A stretch of 64,000 bases of DNA from CBDDCX01 sp965226925 (GCA_965226925.1 CBDDEN010000010.1:310001-374000); one strand, 5' to 3'; counted from the stretch's first letter, positions 35,131-44,703 are shown. Program-made: numbers and translations. The notes: a model not told the origin generated them from the letters alone.

Positions 35131-36492
35131 TCAGACCTCGATCCCGTACCGATTCAACTTGCGATACAGCGTGGAGGGGTCGATGCCCAGCACCTCGGCC
35201 GCCCTCGTCTTGTTGCCACCCTCGGCCACGAGCACCCATTGGATATAAGCCCGCTCGATGACCTCCATGGAGGGATTGGGGGGTAGCTGATCAGCGACCA
35301 ACGGGGGCACGTGCTCCTGCCGGACCCGCTCGGGAAGATGCGAGGGTCCGATCGGGGCACCGACCGCCACCACGGCTGCCCTCTCGAGGGCATTCTCGAG
35401 CTCCCGCACGTTTCCCGGCCAGTCGTACGCGGACAGCACCTCCATGACGTCCTCGTGCAGGGTCTTATCTCCGTCCTCACCGACGATGCCATCCAGAAAG
35501 TGGTGGGCCAACAGCGGGATGTCCTCACGGCGCTCCCTCAGCGGCGGAAGGTGTAGGGCGATGACGTTGATCCGGTAGTAGAGGTCGCTCCTGAACGTGC
35601 CCCTGCGGATCTCCTCGTTGAGGTCTCGGTGCGTCGCCGCCATGATTCGGACGTCGATAGGCACCGCTTCAGTGGATCCCACCGGGATGACCTCGCGCTC
35701 CTGTAGAGCGCGTAGGAGTCTGACCTGCGTGGCGGGGGACATCTCGCCGATCTCGTCGAGGAAGAGAGTCCCCCCCTCGGCGGCCTCCAGGAGCCCAATT
35801 TTGTCCTTCACGGCACCCGTAAACGACCCCTTCGTGTGCCCGAAGAGCTCACTCTCGAGGAGGCCCTCGGGGAGGGCCCCACAGTTCAACGAGGAGAAGG
35901 GCGCATCCGCCCGTTCGCTCAGGCCATGGATGTACCGGGCGAGCACCTCTTTACCCGATCCGCTCTCGCCGCTGATAAGGACGGTCGATTCGGTGGGGGC
36001 GACGGTCTCCCCGAGCTTGAGCACCTCCACGAACGAACGGCTCTTCCCTACCGGTCTACCGCTCGGTGCCTTGGACCGCCGCCGGATCTCCTTCTTCAGA
36101 GCCTTGTTTTCTACACGCAGCTCTCTCGCTTCGGCGGCGCGACGACAGATAGCCAGTACCTCATCGTTGCCAAATGGCTTTTGAAGGTAGTAGTAGGCCC
36201 CCTCGTTCACAGCCCGAACCGCGGATTGCAGCGAAGCCTGAGCGGTCATGAGAATGACCGGCACCTCGGGATCCACCTCGTGCGCCTTCGCCATCACCTC
36301 CAGGCCCGACGTGCCCGGCATGCGAATGTCGGTCAGCACGACGTCGGGCGCGTGTTCCGGAAGCGCCTCCACGGCTTCCCGCCCGCTCAAGGCCGACACC
36401 ACTTCGTAGCCCTCCCCGCGGAACAGGATCCGTAGCGTGTCCAGGATGCTCGATTCGTCGTCGACCAACAGGATCTTCGTGCGCCTGCTCAT
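35131..36492 (-). CDS. pilR: Sigma-54 response regulator, PilR-like
   Basis: The 453-residue regulator has a receiver (KILLVDDESSILDTLRILF, phosphoacceptor Asp in VVLTDIRMPGTSG, QKPFG). An AAA+ domain follows, with VLISGESGSGKEVLARYIH, the sigma-54 loop GSFTGA (a natural variant of GAFTGA) and LFLDEIGEMS. The C-terminal Fis motif is GGNKTRAAEVLGIDPSTLYRKL. The start at 36492 overlaps the kinase stop (ATGA). Together with the kinase it is the best candidate PilS-PilR pair controlling the sigma-54-type pilin promoter about 5 kb away. Confidence 0.85.
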   Translation of the reverse strand: MSRRTKILLVDDESSILDTLRILFRGEGYEVVSALSGREAVEALPEHAPDVVLTDIRMPGTSGLEVMAKAHEVDPEVPVILMTAQASLQSAVRAVNEGAYYYLQKPFGNDEVLAICRRAAEARELRVENKALKKEIRRRSKAPSGRPVGKSRSFVEVLKLGETVAPTESTVLISGESGSGKEVLARYIHGLSERADAPFSSLNCGALPEGLLESELFGHTKGSFTGAVKDKIGLLEAAEGGTLFLDEIGEMSPATQVRLLRALQEREVIPVGSTEAVPIDVRIMAATHRDLNEEIRRGTFRSDLYYRINVIALHLPPLRERREDIPLLAHHFLDGIVGEDGDKTLHEDVMEVLSAYDWPGNVRELENALERAAVVAVGAPIGPSHLPERVRQEHVPPLVADQLPPNPSMEVIERAYIQWVLVAEGGNKTRAAEVLGIDPSTLYRKLNRYGIEV

Positions 36493-38219
36493 GAGACTCC
36501 ACCCCCTATCGGGACGGGCGCGGGCTGCGTGCCCGGTAGGTAGACGAGAAAGAGGGCGCCGCCATCGACGCCCTCTTCCACGAAGAGTGTGCCTTCGTGT
36601 GCCTTGACCGCCCGATGGACCACCGCCAGTCCCAGGCCGCTCCCCCCTTCCCTGGTCGTGAAGAACGGATCGAAGATCCGCCCCATGTTTTCGGCCCCGA
36701 TACCCGGCCCGGAGTCCTGCACGCTCAATCTCACCGGATTGAGGACACCGGTGCCGCGTGGCTCTCCGGGGCCGGAACAATCCTGCACCGACACCCGCAC
36801 ACACCCCCCTGGGCCGCTGAACTGGACGGCGTTCAAGATCAGATTGAAGACCAGCCGATGCAGGAGATCCGAGTCGCCGGGAAGGGTCAGCGGCTCGTCG
36901 ATGCCGTCGCACTCGATGTCGCCTCCGTCCTCGGCGTCGGGGTGCTGCTTCACGAGTGCGACGGCATCGCGTACCACCCGCGCGAAGTCCACACCCGCCT
37001 CCGCGTTGATCTGCATTACCGAGAATTCGAGGAACTCGTTGAGCAAACGGCTCAACCGGTCCGACTCGGACAGCACCAGCCTTTGCAGCAGTGCCCGGTC
37101 GTCTCCGGCCAGCGCAGCGTTGTCCAACTGCTCGACGGCGCTTCGGATCGACGCCAGCGGGTTCTTGATCTCGTGGGCGAGCGAGGCGCTGAGTTCGGCC
37201 ACGGCCTCCAGCCGCTCATTCTGGCGGTTGAGCAGTTCCACGCGCTCGAGCTCGGTGATGTCCTGGAAGATGGCCGTGACCGATGGCTCTTCCCCTTCGT
37301 GCCCTTCGAGGACAGTCGTGCTGATTCCGAGCGTGATCTCGCCGCCTCCCCTTTGCTTGGCCTGCGTCCTGACGCGGACCACCGGCCTTCGCCTCTCCAC
37401 CGTGCTGCGGAGAGCCTGAGCGAGACCCGGAGCCACCTCATCGACGGCGTCGAGAATGGGGGACCCCTCCCACTTTTCGAGCCGAAAGCCGAGCAGTCGC
37501 TCGGCGGCCGGATTCAGATACGCCAGGCGATCCCCCTCGACCAGGGTCAACACACCCGTGGAGATGTTGGCGAGGATGTCGCCCTTGTCGAGACGAAGCC
37601 GAGCCAGCTCCGTCCGCACCGCACCGAGGGCGAGACCGGTCCGGCGGACTCGATCGCCCAACCACCCAGTGATGAGCGCCACGCCGGCGAAGAGGCCGAT
37701 CTGGAGGCTCACGGCTCCCGAGAGCGGGACTCCCGGATGCCCCCAAACCAGATCGGCAAAGTAGACGATGGCCGCCAGGGCTCCGATCAGGACCCCTCCC
37801 GGTAGGGGGAGGAGGAGCGCTCCCTCGGTGATCACGAGGATGTAGAGCGGGGCGAACACGACCTCGTCCCCGAGCGTGGTGATGTGGACGATCGTCGTTA
37901 CCAGAGCCACGTCGAGGATCACGTGCAGGTAGAGGAAGTTGTACCCCACCGAGCGGCCGCGGAAATGCGTGTGCCAGGCCGATCCGAGCGTGACCGCGAG
38001 CGCCGCGAGGAACATCAGTGTCGCGGTGCGACTCGCTTGCGGCGGAGCCGACTCCCAAGCCACGAGAATGCCAAGCAAGATCCCCGCTGCGAGGGTCATG
38101 CGACCCACATACAACCAACGGAGGAGCTCGCTTCTCCCGAATTCGGCTCGGGGCGCCGCTTCCTTCTTCAGGCCCGCCTCCATTCCGCTGGAGCCGCTCC
38201 ACCCGGAGCGGTGGAGCAC
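36489..38219 (-). CDS. pilS: Sensor histidine kinase, PilS-like
   Basis: The 576-residue kinase has about six membrane helices in residues 35-205 (including MTLAAGILLGILVAW, LMFLAALAVTLGSAW and LPGGVLIGALAAIVYFADLVWG). A PAS domain follows (ILANISTGVLTLVEGDRLAYLNPAAERLLG), then the H-box AELSASLAHEIKNPLASIRS and HATPase motifs (NLILNAVQFSGPGG, VQDSGPGIG, DPFFTTREGGSGLGLAVV). This PilS layout of six helices, PAS and HisKA, next to a PilR-like gene, supports the name. The ATG at 38183 is an alternative start. Confidence 0.83.
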   Translation of the reverse strand: MLHRSGWSGSSGMEAGLKKEAAPRAEFGRSELLRWLYVGRMTLAAGILLGILVAWESAPPQASRTATLMFLAALAVTLGSAWHTHFRGRSVGYNFLYLHVILDVALVTTIVHITTLGDEVVFAPLYILVITEGALLLPLPGGVLIGALAAIVYFADLVWGHPGVPLSGAVSLQIGLFAGVALITGWLGDRVRRTGLALGAVRTELARLRLDKGDILANISTGVLTLVEGDRLAYLNPAAERLLGFRLEKWEGSPILDAVDEVAPGLAQALRSTVERRRPVVRVRTQAKQRGGGEITLGISTTVLEGHEGEEPSVTAIFQDITELERVELLNRQNERLEAVAELSASLAHEIKNPLASIRSAVEQLDNAALAGDDRALLQRLVLSESDRLSRLLNEFLEFSVMQINAEAGVDFARVVRDAVALVKQHPDAEDGGDIECDGIDEPLTLPGDSDLLHRLVFNLILNAVQFSGPGGCVRVSVQDCSGPGEPRGTGVLNPVRLSVQDSGPGIGAENMGRIFDPFFTTREGGSGLGLAVVHRAVKAHEGTLFVEEGVDGGALFLVYLPGTQPAPVPIGGGVS

Positions 38220-38350
38220 CCTTTCACGGTACCATCGCCTCTCGCAGAGTGCAACGGTCCCGATTTGGCATTTTGCAAGTCAACATCCCCTGGTCCTGCC
38301 CCGGCTTTCCGGGTGCCACTCACGAAGATGCTTGCCAAGGTAGAGGCCTT

Positions 38351-38384
38351 CCGGGGGCGGCGTCATCGACGGACCCGCCCCCGG
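38351..38384 (-). terminator. Strong GC hairpin after the flavin-reductase-like gene
   Basis: CCGGGGGCGG (38351-38360) pairs perfectly with CCGCCCCCGG (38375-38384). It lies about 40 bases after the stop of the minus-strand gene at 38423 and before pilS. No U-run follows, so it may act only as a partial terminator. Confidence 0.45.
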
Positions 38385-38422
38385 TGTCTCCGGCAAGACG
38401 CTCAACGCATTCACGGCTATGT

Positions 38423-39055
38423 CTAGGGGCGCTCGAGAAACTTGATCTCTCCCAAGAGCGTATAAGCCGAGCCCCACAGTCTCCCGACCGGCTTCAACGC
38501 CTCGCTGTCCACGAACGACGACCCGTCGATCAAATTGAGCGTCGGGTCCAGCCGAACGGCGGTCACCTCACCGATGATCAGACTCCCGGTGCCGTGGAGG
38601 TCGACCTCCTTGAAGAGCCGGCATTCGAGGACCGCCGGGCAGTTCGCGACGTACGGGGCGTCGACCGTGTCGGCCGTGCCGACCGGCAAGCCGGCGAACG
38701 CGAACTCGTCTTGATCGGCCGGCAGGCTCGCCGCCGTCCGGTTCATGGCCTCCAACTGTCCCTCGGTGACGACGTTCACGCAGAACGTACCCTGGTCCCG
38801 GATGTTCCTCAGGGAGTCCTTCGCGACGCCGTTCCTCGTACCGATGGAGAGGCTGACCAGCATGGGCGAAGCCGAGATGGCGGAGAAGAAACTGAAGGGG
38901 GCGAGGTTGAGCGCTCCGTCCCCTCCTCGGGTCGACACCCACCCGATCGGCCGGGGGACCACCAAGGACGTGAGGAGCTGGTATCGCTCGCCACCATCGG
39001 TGCCTGACGTGGAGATGACCCGATGCCGGATCGGCTTGGACGGGTCGTGGATCAA
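38423..39055 (-). CDS. Flavin reductase-like, FMN-binding split-barrel protein
   Basis: The 210-residue protein has YQLLTSLVVPRPIGWVSTRG, then LNLAPFSFFSAISASPMLVSLSIG, DSLRNIRDQGTFCVNVV and LIIGEVTAVRLD, the pattern of the flavin reductase-like FMN-binding family. Some members are NAD(P)H:flavin oxidoreductases that supply reduced flavin to monooxygenases; others are orphan flavoproteins. The substrate cannot be told. The LysM gene ends 4 bases upstream. Confidence 0.85.
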   Translation of the reverse strand: MIHDPSKPIRHRVISTSGTDGGERYQLLTSLVVPRPIGWVSTRGGDGALNLAPFSFFSAISASPMLVSLSIGTRNGVAKDSLRNIRDQGTFCVNVVTEGQLEAMNRTAASLPADQDEFAFAGLPVGTADTVDAPYVANCPAVLECRLFKEVDLHGTGSLIIGEVTAVRLDPTLNLIDGSSFVDSEALKPVGRLWGSAYTLLGEIKFLERP

Positions 39056-39059
39056 CCCA

Positions 39060-39851
39060 CTACCTCGTCGGGACCGTCAGCACCTGGCCGGCGAAGATGC
39101 GGCTCCCACGGATTCCGTTCGCGGCCCTCAACCGTGACACCGTGGTCCCGTGTCGTCGAGCGATGGTCCAGAGGGAGTCACCGTTGCGGACGGTATACCG
39201 CGACGAACTGACGAGCCGATCGTCGGAGGCGGTATCGGCCGTCAACTTGGCGACATATTCGCCATACTGCTGCGGGAAGACGGCAACGTGATAGTGCGAG
39301 GGCGTACGCTCCCGAGTCGCCTCCACCACACCGGCCTCCTCCAGGTAGAGCAGCGTGCTCTCCAGCCAGCGACGGCACGTCGAGCTTCGGCTTCTCCTCA
39401 AATCGACGGCCATGCCGGTGGGGTGGACGGAGAGAGGAGAAGCGTTCCTCGGCTGGCGGGACGTTGGCCTGGTCAGACTGGTGACGACCAGTTGATCGCC
39501 ACACGCCCTGCGGTATTGGCTGCCCAGCCTCTGAATGAACGTGGCCACTTCCGGCCGCGAATACGGAAACGACACGGCGTGCAGTACGAAGTCCCGATTC
39601 GGCCTGACCCGGACGAGATACCCGGCGTCGGCGAACCGCCTCACCTGAGAGGAGGTGGCGAGGAATGTGTAGTCGTGGCTCTGGGCCATTCGGTGAGTCC
39701 GATTCACCGAGGCCTCGGAGCCACCGAGACTCTGGCCTTCAACCTGTGTCACGCCGATCATGGGAAGCGCGGCGAGCGCGATCAGCAGGCTCGGTCGTCC
39801 CAACGTCGTTGCCATTCCGCTTCTCGAGAACCGTTCAAACCACCCCCACAT
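39060..39851 (-). CDS. LysM protein with M15-like peptidase domain (DUF5715-like)
   Basis: The start at 39851 follows GGGAGG. A signal-like hydrophobic stretch is PSLLIALAALPMIGVTQ. The central domain has DQLVVTSLTRPTSRQPRNA, SVHPTGMAVDLRRS and SHYHVAVF. The His-x6-Asp and the second His match the zinc ligands of M15-type D-alanyl-D-alanine carboxypeptidases. The C-terminal LysM (YTVRNGDSLWTIARRHGTTV) binds peptidoglycan. A cell-wall carboxypeptidase or related hydrolase is likely; activity is inferred. Confidence 0.75.
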   Translation of the reverse strand: MWGWFERFSRSGMATTLGRPSLLIALAALPMIGVTQVEGQSLGGSEASVNRTHRMAQSHDYTFLATSSQVRRFADAGYLVRVRPNRDFVLHAVSFPYSRPEVATFIQRLGSQYRRACGDQLVVTSLTRPTSRQPRNASPLSVHPTGMAVDLRRSRSSTCRRWLESTLLYLEEAGVVEATRERTPSHYHVAVFPQQYGEYVAKLTADTASDDRLVSSSRYTVRNGDSLWTIARRHGTTVSRLRAANGIRGSRIFAGQVLTVPTR

Positions 39852-39986
39852 CCTACCTCCCATGTGTAAACATCTGTAGTCATTCACACAAGTATCTCGT
39901 GCGTCCCCGCCGGGTGCACAGGTTGATCCTTAGACGCGGCACCGGCGGCACTAGCTGCAGCTAGCCACAGAGAGGGTACGACACCC

Positions 39987-40610
39987 TCACCGCCCGTTCG
40001 CCGCTTTGAAATTCGACGCGACCACGTCCCAATTGACGACGTTCCACCAGGCGCTCAGGTAATCCGGCCTACGGTTCTGGTAGTGCAGGTAGTAGGCATG
40101 CTCCCAGACGTCCACGCCCAAGATGGGGGTGGAGCCCACGGACAGCGGGTTGTCCTGGTTCGCCGTTGCCATCACCTGGAGACCTTTTGTCGGCCCGACG
40201 ACCAACCAGCCCCAACCCGACCCAAACTGCCCGCCGGCGGCCTTCTGGAGCGTCGCCTTGAAGTCACCGAAGGACCCAAACACCGTGTCGATGGCCTCGG
40301 CGAGGGCGCCCGTGGGCGCCCCCGGCCCCCCCGGAGTCATGACGCGCCAGAAAAGGCCGTGGTTCACGAAGCCGCCGCCGTTGTTCCGGACCGCGGTCCG
40401 GATCGCCTCCGGAACCGACGACAGATCGCGCAACAGCTCCTCACCGGACATGCCGTGGAGGTCGGGGTAGTTCTCCAGGGCACCGTTCAGGTTGTTGGTA
40501 TAACCCTGGTGATGCTTGCCGTGATGGATTTCCATGGTGCGGGCATCGATGTGTGGCTCAAGGGCGCCGTGGTCGTAGCCCAATTCGGGGAGTGAAAACG
40601 GATATGCCAT
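39987..40610 (-). CDS. sodB: Superoxide dismutase (Fe/Mn family)
   Basis: The 207-residue enzyme detoxifies superoxide in the cytoplasm. It starts MAYPFSLPELGYDHGALEPHIDARTMEIHHGKHH, with the first two metal His ligands. NNGGGFVNHGLFW and DVWEHAYYLHYQNRRPDYLSAWW supply the others. AGGQFGSGWGWLV is present. The ATG at 40610 has a strong AGGAGG site, so the longer frame to 40721 is rejected. Fe versus Mn use is not decided by sequence; the symbol could equally be sodA. Confidence 0.93.
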   Translation of the reverse strand: MAYPFSLPELGYDHGALEPHIDARTMEIHHGKHHQGYTNNLNGALENYPDLHGMSGEELLRDLSSVPEAIRTAVRNNGGGFVNHGLFWRVMTPGGPGAPTGALAEAIDTVFGSFGDFKATLQKAAGGQFGSGWGWLVVGPTKGLQVMATANQDNPLSVGSTPILGVDVWEHAYYLHYQNRRPDYLSAWWNVVNWDVVASNFKAANGR

Positions 40611-40751
40611 CGGTTCCTCCTGTGCTCGACGTGTTACTCGAGGCCGCAGATCTCTGTGTTTCAGAGGGGTGGCGGGCCGACCGAAGGCCGGATTGTATCC
40701 CCCTTCGATCACTCTTCGCAAATGCGTCGGGCGCCTCTAACTTCCAGGACT

Positions 40752-41039
40752 AGAAGGCTGTTGAGGAAATACAGTGGGTCGCGCACAGGGGTCTTGCGAG
40801 ACTCAGAGTAGGAACGACGACGAGTCGTAGCAGGGCTACGGCGAGGAGGAGAGACGACCTATGAGGCCGCAACCCCCCTGTGCCCTTCGGGTTAGGGCGG
40901 CGAGGGCCCATCTCCGGTGTTGGCGCTCCTCCCCGAGACTACGGTGGTGGGCGTGCCGATCGCGTGCCGCCGCCGGAGCCTACGCGCTGGACCCTCGGCG
41001 CTCCTAACGCGACCCGCTGTATTTCCTCAACAGCCTTCT
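40752..41039. repeat. 288 bp MITE-like inverted-repeat element
   Basis: The element is bounded by 32-base inverted repeats (40752-40783 and 41008-41039) beginning AGAAGGCTGTTGAGGAAATA, with one mismatch. No gene is inside. Its left third can fold into a long stem: 40783-40791 pairs with 40875-40883, and TTGCG at 40794 with CGCAA at 40868. No clear target duplication was seen. A similar lone end lies at 50292. A non-autonomous transposon is the likely identity. Confidence 0.65.
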
Positions 41040-41078
41040 GGGGTACTCCGCACCACGAATGAAGGCGTCTCGCGATCC

Positions 41079-41842
41079 ATGGACCCCGACGTAGCCGGAC
41101 CCACGAAGCGGATTCTGCTGGTCGACTGCGACGCTTTTTACGTCCAGGTGGCCCGGCGAGGAAGCGGCCTTCATCCGGAGCCTGGAGCCTGGCCGACATT
41201 CCGGGGGCCAAGCTCCGCCTTGGTCGAGTCTCTGAAGCGACGCGGCCTGGTGCGGATCGAAGACGCGCTCGAGGTCGAGTTCGAATGACCTCCAGCAGTC
41301 GTACGCGGCGAGAGCATCGCGCGCGTTGGCTGCACCGGCGAATGCGCGGGCAGGACACGAACCGTGTGGATCCCCGTGAGCCGAGGAAGTCTATCAGTTC
41401 GGAGCGCACGTTCTTCAGCGATCTGGAATCGGACGAGGAACTCGAGGGAGCGCTCCTGAGGCTCTCCGTATCCGTGTGTAGAACCATGCGAAAATCCGGA
41501 TTGAGGGCCCGCACCATCACGGTCAAGCTGAGGGACGGTGACTTCACGACCCGTTCGCGCGGACGGACGGTTCCGAAAGCCGTGGAGACGGACGCCGCGG
41601 TCTTCGGAGTGGCGTGTGAACTCCTGAGGGAGCTCCGCGAAAAGCGCCGTACCACCTCGCGGCTCCTGGGCGTGGGTCTGACCAACTTCGTTCCGGGCGT
41701 AGATCCCGCTCAGCTCGGCCTGTTCGAAGATCAGGAGGGCATCGAAGGGGAGCGCGAGCGGGCGCTCGGAAAGGCCGTCGACGGGCTGCGCGACCGATTC
41801 GGGGACGCCGCGGTCGTGCCGGGACGGATGATCCGAAAGTGA
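41079..41842 (+). pseudogene. dinB: DNA polymerase IV (dinB) remnant with internal deletion and indels
   Basis: The N terminus MDPDVAGPTKRILLVDCDAF is a Y-family start including the first metal Asp residues. After about 27 codons it jumps to a late segment (EEAAFIRSLEPG, then LVESLKRRGLVRIEDAL, the helix-hairpin-helix region). About 140 residues of palm and fingers are missing. The remainder is recognisable across three frames: LQQSY, RWLHRRMRGQDTNRV, RKSISSERTF, and the little-finger domain LRARTITVKLRDGDFTTRSR to LLGVGLTNFVPG, ending VVPGRMIRK. It cannot make an active polymerase as given. Real decay and misassembly are both possible. Confidence 0.75.
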
Positions 41843-41958
41843 GCTCGGCCGTGCCGGGATGTCCGAAGGTGGCATGACTTCAGCTACACGACGCTACGGA
41901 TTCGGCACGGAAGAACATCGAGGCCGGGACCGTCCGGGAAGCCCCGCCGTCGCTGGTC
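41442..41958. repeat. 517 bp direct repeat, copy 1 (dinB little-finger region)
   Basis: This unit covers the last part of the dinB remnant and about 115 bases beyond. It recurs at 42226-42742, offset 784 bases, with no difference that I saw. The sequence between the two units is a blend of both flanks. Confidence 0.85.
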
Positions 41959-42225
41959 GAGTCTCTGAACCTCGGCCGCCGGCCGTGGTCGTGGAACGGA
42001 TCGAAGACGCCTCGAGTGGCCGCCAGGAGTTCGCGTGGCTCGCAGAGAGTGGTTCATCAGGGGGCAGAACATCGGGGGCGCCCGTTGGCTGCACCGGCGA
42101 ATGCGCGCGGCAGGACACGAACCGTGTGGATCCCCGTGAGCTCGAGGAAGTCCTTCCAAGGCTCGCGTTCGGAGCTGTCACGTTCCTTCAGCGATCTGCC
42201 CGAGATCAGGACCAGAGCGATCAGG
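41959..42225. other. Mosaic spacer between the two repeat units
   Basis: The 267 bases alternate short stretches that match the dinB flank left of copy 1 (near 41228-41440) with stretches that match the symporter flank right of copy 2 (near 42743-43020). An example is GTCCTTCCAAGGCTCGCGTT, also found at 42938. No gene is supported here. Confidence 0.6.
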
Positions 42226-42742
42226 TCGAGGGAGCGCTCCTGAGGCTCTCCGTATCCGTGTGTAGAACCATGCGAAAATCCGGATTGAGGGCCCGCACCA
42301 TCACGGTCAAGCTGAGGGACGGTGACTTCACGACCCGTTCGCGCGGACGGACGGTTCCGAAAGCCGTGGAGACGGACGCCGCGGTCTTCGGAGTGGCGTG
42401 TGAACTCCTGAGGGAGCTCCGCGAAAAGCGCCGTACCACCTCGCGGCTCCTGGGCGTGGGTCTGACCAACTTCGTTCCGGGCGTAGATCCCGCTCAGCTC
42501 GGCCTGTTCGAAGATCAGGAGGGCATCGAAGGGGAGCGCGAGCGGGCGCTCGGAAAGGCCGTCGACGGGCTGCGCGACCGATTCGGGGACGCCGCGGTCG
42601 TGCCGGGACGGATGATCCGAAAGTGAGCTCGGCCGTGCCGGGATGTCCGAAGGTGGCATGACTTCAGCTACACGACGCTACGGATTCGGCACGGAAGAAC
42701 ATCGAGGCCGGGACCGTCCGGGAAGCCCCGCCGTCGCTGGTC
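42226..42742. repeat. 517 bp direct repeat, copy 2 (dinB fragment)
   Basis: This is the second copy of the unit, again encoding the Pol IV little-finger domain without a start or catalytic part. It is followed by the genuine 3' flank of the symporter gene. Confidence 0.85.
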
Positions 42743-42860
42743 ACCACAACCTCGGCCGCCTTCCCGTGGTCGTGGAACGCGATCAAAGCCGCCTCGAGTG
42801 GCCGCCAGGAGTCGGGGCCGGCGTGCGTTCGCAGAGAGGGGTTCATCAGGGGGCAGAACG

Positions 42861-42896
42861 AAGCGGGGGCGACCCCGTGGGCCACCCCCGCTCGAG
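42861..42896 (-). terminator. Hairpin after the symporter gene
   Basis: AGCGGGGG and CCCCCGCT form an 8-base GC stem around a 15-20 base loop, about 30 bases after the symporter stop at 42924 on the minus strand. No clear U-run follows, so termination is only probable. Confidence 0.45.
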
Positions 42897-42923
42897 CGTC
42901 AGGTCACGACGCTGGCCGCGCGC

Positions 42924-44621
42924 CTAGCTCCCGACGTCCTTCCAAGGCTCGCGTTCGAAGTAGCTGTCCGTGAGTTCCTTCACTTTGCCCGAGAGCAGAA
43001 CCAGGGCGATCAGGTTCGGCAAGATGACGATCCCCAAGGCGATATCACCGATCTCCCAGGCCAGATTCAGAGAGATGATCGCCCCCAGGAAGTGCATCAC
43101 GAGGTAGACGACTTTGTAGGGGCGAATGGCCGATTCCCCCAAGAGGTAGTTCGCGCACCGGTCTCCGTAGTAGCTCCACGAAATGGCGGTGGAGATACCG
43201 AACAGGAACACGGAAAAGATCACGACGTAGTGACCCCAGTCGCCAAGTGGAGACAGTCCCTTCCGGAACGCATACATGGTGAGCGGCGCGCCGCTCTCGA
43301 TGGCCATTCCGTACAAGGACCGATGGCTGGTGCCGGACCCGTCCACGGCCTCGCCCCGGATCGGGAAGACCGAGCCCGTGAATCGCTGCGTCATGCCCTC
43401 GTCCGTGAACAGCTCGTCGATCGCGACCTCGTGCCAGGCCACCAGGGTCTGGCTTCCCGCAGCGTGCCGCCCGTTCTGGATCCGGATCTCGGCCGGGGCA
43501 TTCACGGACTCGTAACCCTCTCGAGCGTTTCCCGACACCCAGCTCAGATCACCGCCTGCCAGGGTGATCTCGGTGGGGATGCGCTCGCTGTATACGCCCG
43601 TGATGATGATGACCAGCGCCGTCATGGTCACGATGACGATGGTGTCGATGAACGGCTCTAGAAGTGCGACCACCCCCTCGGAGACCGGCTCGGCGGTCTT
43701 GGCCGCCGCGTGCGCGATCGGAGCCGAGCCCTGCCCCGCCTCGTTCGAAAAGAGCCCCCGGTTCACGCCCCACATCAGCGTTACCAAAATGGCCCCGATC
43801 CCGGTGCCTGCGACACCGGCCGACGGGTTGAAGGCCTCGGCGAAGATCGTAGCGAAGGCCGGAACCACCGCGCCGAGATTCATGAAGATGATCAGGAGCG
43901 CTCCGAGTACATAGACCGCGGCCATGAAGGGTGCCAGGATGCTCGTGATCCGTCCGATCCGTCCGATCCCGCCCAAGATCACCGCGGCGACGACCGATAC
44001 GGTGACGGCGCCGGTGATCCACTGAGCCGTTCCGAAAGCGGTGGCGATCGTGTCCGCGACCGTATTGGCCTGAATGGCGTTGCCCGTCAGGAATGCCGTG
44101 AACCCCAAGGCCGTCGCGAAGAAGATCCCCATCCACTTCCAGTTCGGTCCCAAACCGTGTTCGATGTAGTACATAGGGCCGCCGGAAACGGTACCCACCA
44201 CTTGGTCCGCTCCCTGGTGCACCTGCCGGTAGTGCTGGGCAAGGGTCACCTCAGTGAACTTGGTCGCCATCCCGAGGCCAGCGGTCACCCACATCCAGAA
44301 CAGTGCACCGGGTCCACCCCAGTGAATCGCCAGCGCTACTCCGGCGATATTCCCGATGCCGACGGTGGCGGAGAGCGCCGTGGTGAGCGCCTGGAAATGC
44401 GAGACGTCCCCGGGATCGTCGGGATCGTCATAACGCCCCGTGGCGACGGCAACACCGTGCCCGAATCGCCGGAGCTGGATGAACCCGAGGCGGAGGGTCA
44501 GGAACCCGCCGACCCCGATCAGGGCCAGAATGACGATGGGAATGTCGCCATCGCCGGCCGGGACCCCCCATTCCCATACGAAGGCCCGCACGGCGCTGAC
44601 GAAGTTCTCGAAGCGTTCCAC
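42924..44621 (-). CDS. Sodium:alanine symporter (AGCS family)
   Basis: The 565-residue protein is a sodium-coupled small amino acid importer of the inner membrane. AGCS signatures are ALSATVGIGNIAGVALAIHWGGPGALFWMW, FTEVTLAQHYR, VSGGPMYYIEHGLG, MWGVNRGLFSNEAGQGSAPIAHAAAKT and WSYYGDRCANYLLG. About ten membrane helices are visible. A soluble insertion of about 130 residues (roughly 345-470) sits between late helices, making it longer than typical AGCS proteins of about 450-480. Confidence 0.9.
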   Translation of the reverse strand: MERFENFVSAVRAFVWEWGVPAGDGDIPIVILALIGVGGFLTLRLGFIQLRRFGHGVAVATGRYDDPDDPGDVSHFQALTTALSATVGIGNIAGVALAIHWGGPGALFWMWVTAGLGMATKFTEVTLAQHYRQVHQGADQVVGTVSGGPMYYIEHGLGPNWKWMGIFFATALGFTAFLTGNAIQANTVADTIATAFGTAQWITGAVTVSVVAAVILGGIGRIGRITSILAPFMAAVYVLGALLIIFMNLGAVVPAFATIFAEAFNPSAGVAGTGIGAILVTLMWGVNRGLFSNEAGQGSAPIAHAAAKTAEPVSEGVVALLEPFIDTIVIVTMTALVIIITGVYSERIPTEITLAGGDLSWVSGNAREGYESVNAPAEIRIQNGRHAAGSQTLVAWHEVAIDELFTDEGMTQRFTGSVFPIRGEAVDGSGTSHRSLYGMAIESGAPLTMYAFRKGLSPLGDWGHYVVIFSVFLFGISTAISWSYYGDRCANYLLGESAIRPYKVVYLVMHFLGAIISLNLAWEIGDIALGIVILPNLIALVLLSGKVKELTDSYFEREPWKDVGS

Positions 44622-44703
44622 TTGTGCTCTCTATCTAGAGTCTGAAAGCGAGGAAGATTGTCCCCACGCTAGTTCCGGGCAAGGCAGAGCCTCCCCGCGA
44701 TGG

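Noticed and set aside
39987..40721. Longer superoxide dismutase start at 40721
   Set aside because: The extra 37 residues are not family-like, and the internal ATG at 40610 has a strong AGGAGG site.
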